Positions 29,379 through 32,151 of a stretch of 32,151 nucleotides of DNA are shown in pieces. The notes beneath the pieces are model-generated. The model was not told the origin of the DNA. It worked only from the letters and a program-made list of their open reading frames with translations, and did not search any database. Where the stretch lies: positions 26,734-58,884 of the forward strand of contig PBPU01000034.1 of assembly GCA_002724825.1 (NCBI GenBank), given 5' to 3'. The stretch is from Acidimicrobiaceae bacterium. Its GTDB lineage: Bacteria; Actinomycetota; Acidimicrobiia; Acidimicrobiales; UBA8592. Within the stretch, counting starts at the first letter, position 1. Each line of letters starts with the position of its first letter. A program made the position numbers and the translations under genes.

Positions 29379-30818
29379 GTGGCTTTGAGAAAAATTCGAT
29401 TACTGTTTCTATCCATAGGGATAGCTCTTATCGCTGCAGCGTGCAATATCCAACTTCAAGTAACTATTGATATCCAGGAGGATGGGGCTGGAAAAGTCAT
29501 AGCTGGAGTTGGGCTAGATGCTATGGCCCAAGATAAAGAAGTATTTGCAGATCTTGAATCGATACTTCGGACCTCAGATCTTTCTACAAGCGGCTGGGAT
29601 TTTGAAGTTGTAGGAAAATCAGCTGATGGTTATATGTGGTACGAAGCATCTAAGGCATTTTTAAGCCCTGAAGATATTCAAGGAATTCTCGAAGAGCTAA
29701 CCAGTTCCCCTAATGTTTTCACAGGGTGGGAACTTTCTATTGACTCCACTCAAGGAAAACGTGTCTATGGCATTACAGGAGAAGTAGACCTTCGTGAGGG
29801 CTTTAGTATTTTTACTGATACCGAACTTTCAACTCTTCTGGAGGAACCTCCTCTAGGAATTTCGTTAGAAAGTATTGAAGCCGATCTCGGACAGAAGCCC
29901 GAAGACGCCGTAACTATGCAGGTGACAGTGAATCTTCCCAGCTCAGGGGAACAGTCATATGACATTCCCCTCGGGCAGCGGCGATCGATTGATGTTACGG
30001 GCGAGAGAATACACAGGGGAAACCAAATACTTGGCTGGGTGATCTGGGCACTGATGGCCCTACTCGCCTTAGCTTTGCTAATGACTGCTCTAAATTGGTT
30101 TCTTGATATTCGACATGCAAAAAAGCAACCACCACGCAGGCCATCACCAGTTACAAGTGGGGTTCCTGGGAGCAGTCAATCATCATTATCTCCTAACCCT
30201 CAGCAGCCATCTTCTGTTCGCCTTTTGGTTATTGATATGTACAAGATCATCTTTTCTGAAGGTAATGATTCGATGGAACATCTCGCCGGCCATATTCGTT
30301 CAAAGGGCGGAGATATTCGAGAAGAAGACTTACGAGAACTTCATCGCCAAGGAACTTTAGGTCGCCTCTCGTCACTAGACTTCTGGACTCAAGTTGGGGT
30401 AGAAGGAGATTCCCACGAACTTGATAAGGAATATGTGAAAAGCTTGACCTTAAGATCTGGGGCGAAAGATTTTCTCTTAGCTATGCATAAAAGAGGGATT
30501 CAAATAGGAGTCGTAACAAATGATTTCGCTGAATGGTCTCGAGCCCTTCAAGACCTATATGGACTTCAAGGTATGAAACCGTGGATAGTAAGCGCTGAGT
30601 CTGGAGTTCGTAAACCTGATCCTGCAGCTTTTGAGGTATTTCGGAAAGCTGCTGAAGTCCCCTTTCACGCATGTCTAGTAATTGATGGATCAGAGAATGT
30701 TCTAGATTCTGCGTCAAATCTTGGAATGAAAACCGTATTACTAGCAGGCAAGGAGACCGATGTGTCTTCTTCGGACCACCCAGTTATACAAAAACTGTCA
30801 GAATTTACACGCAGATAG
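29379..30818 (+). CDS. Lipoprotein/LppM-like (DUF3153) domain + TM helix + HAD-like hydrolase domain fusion
   Basis: MALRKIRLLFLSIGIALIAAAC lipobox; beta-rich N-half (QVTIDIQEDGAGKVIAGVGLD); TM ILGWVIWALMALLALALLMTALNWFL; Pro/Ser linker; HAD-like VIDMYKIIFSEGND, VVTNDF, SGVRKPDPAAFEVF, VIDGSENVLDSASNLGMKTVLL. Confidence 0.8.
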   Translation: MALRKIRLLFLSIGIALIAAACNIQLQVTIDIQEDGAGKVIAGVGLDAMAQDKEVFADLESILRTSDLSTSGWDFEVVGKSADGYMWYEASKAFLSPEDIQGILEELTSSPNVFTGWELSIDSTQGKRVYGITGEVDLREGFSIFTDTELSTLLEEPPLGISLESIEADLGQKPEDAVTMQVTVNLPSSGEQSYDIPLGQRRSIDVTGERIHRGNQILGWVIWALMALLALALLMTALNWFLDIRHAKKQPPRRPSPVTSGVPGSSQSSLSPNPQQPSSVRLLVIDMYKIIFSEGNDSMEHLAGHIRSKGGDIREEDLRELHRQGTLGRLSSLDFWTQVGVEGDSHELDKEYVKSLTLRSGAKDFLLAMHKRGIQIGVVTNDFAEWSRALQDLYGLQGMKPWIVSAESGVRKPDPAAFEVFRKAAEVPFHACLVIDGSENVLDSASNLGMKTVLLAGKETDVSSSDHPVIQKLSEFTRR

Positions 30819-30819
30819 G

Positions 30820-31479
30820 TTAAGTCGACCGGATTTCTAATTGTTTCCGGTCGAGAATAACGTACTTTTCACCTTTTTGAGTAAGCCATCCAAGTTTAAT
30901 AAATGAAGCAAGGGACTTATTTACCCGTTCTCTGGAAGCACCGATCATTCCTGCAAGCTCTTCTTGTGTTACTGGAAGCTCAAATTCTTCGTCAGTTCCA
31001 GCAAGCTCCAAAAGACGTTTAGCTGTTCTGCCTGTAACATCAAGAAACATTGAGTCAGCTAATGCTACGTCCATAACCTTTAGACGCTCAGCAAGCATGT
31101 CGACGATTTTCCATAACATTTCTGGATGCTCTTGATATAAAGATTTTACCGGTACATAAGGAATCACTACAACGGAAGAATTTTCAAGCACTCGAGCATC
31201 AGCTGATCGCCCATCAGGTCTGAAAAGTGGCATCTCGCCAAATAGATCACCAGACTCCATAAGTGCTACTACTGACTCTCGACCATCAAATGATCTATTC
31301 GCTATTGCAACTCGACCTTCAAGAACAATGTATAGGTCGTTTGCTTCGTCACCTTCGCTGAATAACATATCTCCACGTTGAAGTGACTGAACGCTGGATT
31401 GGTCGACTATGGGTTCGAGAAGCTCTTGCTGAACCCCAGAGAATAAATCCATTGAAGAAAGAAAAGTAACATCAATCAT
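30820..31479 (-). CDS. Crp/Fnr family transcriptional regulator
   Basis: Cyclic-nucleotide-binding domain (GDMLFSEGDEANDLYIVLEGRVAI, GDLFGEMPLF) and HTH (VTQEELAGMIGASRERVNKSLASFIKLGWL). Confidence 0.94.
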   Translation of the reverse strand: MIDVTFLSSMDLFSGVQQELLEPIVDQSSVQSLQRGDMLFSEGDEANDLYIVLEGRVAIANRSFDGRESVVALMESGDLFGEMPLFRPDGRSADARVLENSSVVVIPYVPVKSLYQEHPEMLWKIVDMLAERLKVMDVALADSMFLDVTGRTAKRLLELAGTDEEFELPVTQEELAGMIGASRERVNKSLASFIKLGWLTQKGEKYVILDRKQLEIRST

Positions 31480-31642
31480 TATGCTTGTAGCCTAATACGT
31501 TCTGACATTTCAATCACATTGACAAGACTTTGTTGATTAGAAAGAAAACAATCCTTAAATTTCATCAGGTACCATCTCAAAATGAATAGCGTGCTTTTTC
31601 AATGATCTTGATAAAGTTTCACTCAAAGAGGAAGGCGAAGAT

Positions 31643-32113
31643 ATGATGCGAGTCGGCCACGGATTCGATTCCCACGCCTATATAACCGATCAAGAACGTC
31701 CCTTGATTCTTGGTGGGGTTACTTTTGAATCTGACTTAGCACTTCAAGGGCATTCAGACTCTGATGTTGTTACCCATGCATGCATCGATTCAATTCTTAG
31801 CCCAGTCGGATTGGGTGATATAGGAACTCTATTCCCCGATAACGATCCAAAATATCTAAACGCCAACAGTCTGGAATTACTTCAACATAGTGTTGAGCTC
31901 ATTAACGATGCCGGATGGGACATTGTTAATATAGACTGCTCAATTATCGCAGATATTCCAAAAATTCAGCCGAGCAGGTCATTGATTGAAACAACACTCT
32001 CAAAGATTGTTCAAGCTCCAGTAACAGTAAAAGGTAAAACTCCAGAAGGTCTTTTGAACTTCAATGGGGTTGCGTGCTTTGCTGTCTGTCTACTGAAAAA
32101 TTCAAATGCCTAA
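31643..32113 (+). CDS. ispF: 2-C-methyl-D-erythritol 2,4-cyclodiphosphate synthase
   Basis: RVGHGFDSHAY, LILGGV, LQGHSDSDVVTHACIDSIL, GLGDIGTLFPDNDP. Confidence 0.92.
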   Translation: MMRVGHGFDSHAYITDQERPLILGGVTFESDLALQGHSDSDVVTHACIDSILSPVGLGDIGTLFPDNDPKYLNANSLELLQHSVELINDAGWDIVNIDCSIIADIPKIQPSRSLIETTLSKIVQAPVTVKGKTPEGLLNFNGVACFAVCLLKNSNA

Positions 32114-32151
32114 GAAACAAAATCGCCGAAAGTCTCATGGGCACAGTTCAA
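32106..32151 (+). CDS. N-terminus of next CDS, truncated by window end (MPKKQNRRKSHGHSS...)
   Basis: ATG 32106 overlaps the ispF stop; open and strongly basic. Could be the start of an RlmB/TrmH-type methyltransferase, but too short to assign. Confidence 0.35.
   Translation, partial: MPKKQNRRKSHGHSS

Noticed and set aside
1-32151. In-frame UGA selenoprotein in the window (prompted by tRNA-Sec)
   Set aside because: TGA-terminated genes here (e.g. MFS, ECF sigma, folK, panC) end at expected lengths or overlap the next start; no family-consistent extension past UGA was seen by eye.
1-32151. CRISPR array, transposon, integron or prophage
   Set aside because: No regularly spaced repeats, transposase/integrase ORFs or terminal inverted repeats; tRNA-Thr shows no downstream attachment duplication.

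Overview
The window is a densely packed, low-GC bacterial chromosome segment. Gene content (SigR/RsrA-like pair, DUF2342 protein, ClpC, GS-I next to GS-II, non-zinc TopA C-terminus) suggests an actinobacterium, possibly Acidimicrobiia-like; this placement is inference. I see about 29 protein genes and two tRNAs. Most are housekeeping: glnA, glnII-type GS, hisI, nadE, sigma-70, nhaA, topA, tmk, holB, tilS, hpt, folK, panC, lysS, polyprenyl synthase, clpC, ispF. There is no CRISPR array, IS element or phage. The top observation is that the topA ORF (10776-13979) carries about 150 aa inserted in its C-terminal DNA-binding repeats. That insert reads like the 2B subdomain of UvrD/PcrA helicases, including the PKRGIG duplex-contact motif. 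The same protein departs from consensus at two active-site motifs (SAGRVQS -> SGGPVQS, TYMRTDS -> TYHRTDS). Other notable items are: a selenocysteine tRNA (UCA anticodon) with no selenoprotein gene in the window; a lipoprotein/LppM-like, TM and HAD fusion with a degenerate HAD motif I; a probable pseudophosphatase with a degraded CX5R loop next to folK; an RsbV/RsbW-like partner-switching pair without an adjacent sigma factor; and divergent GS-I/GS-II genes sharing a palindromic intergenic site.
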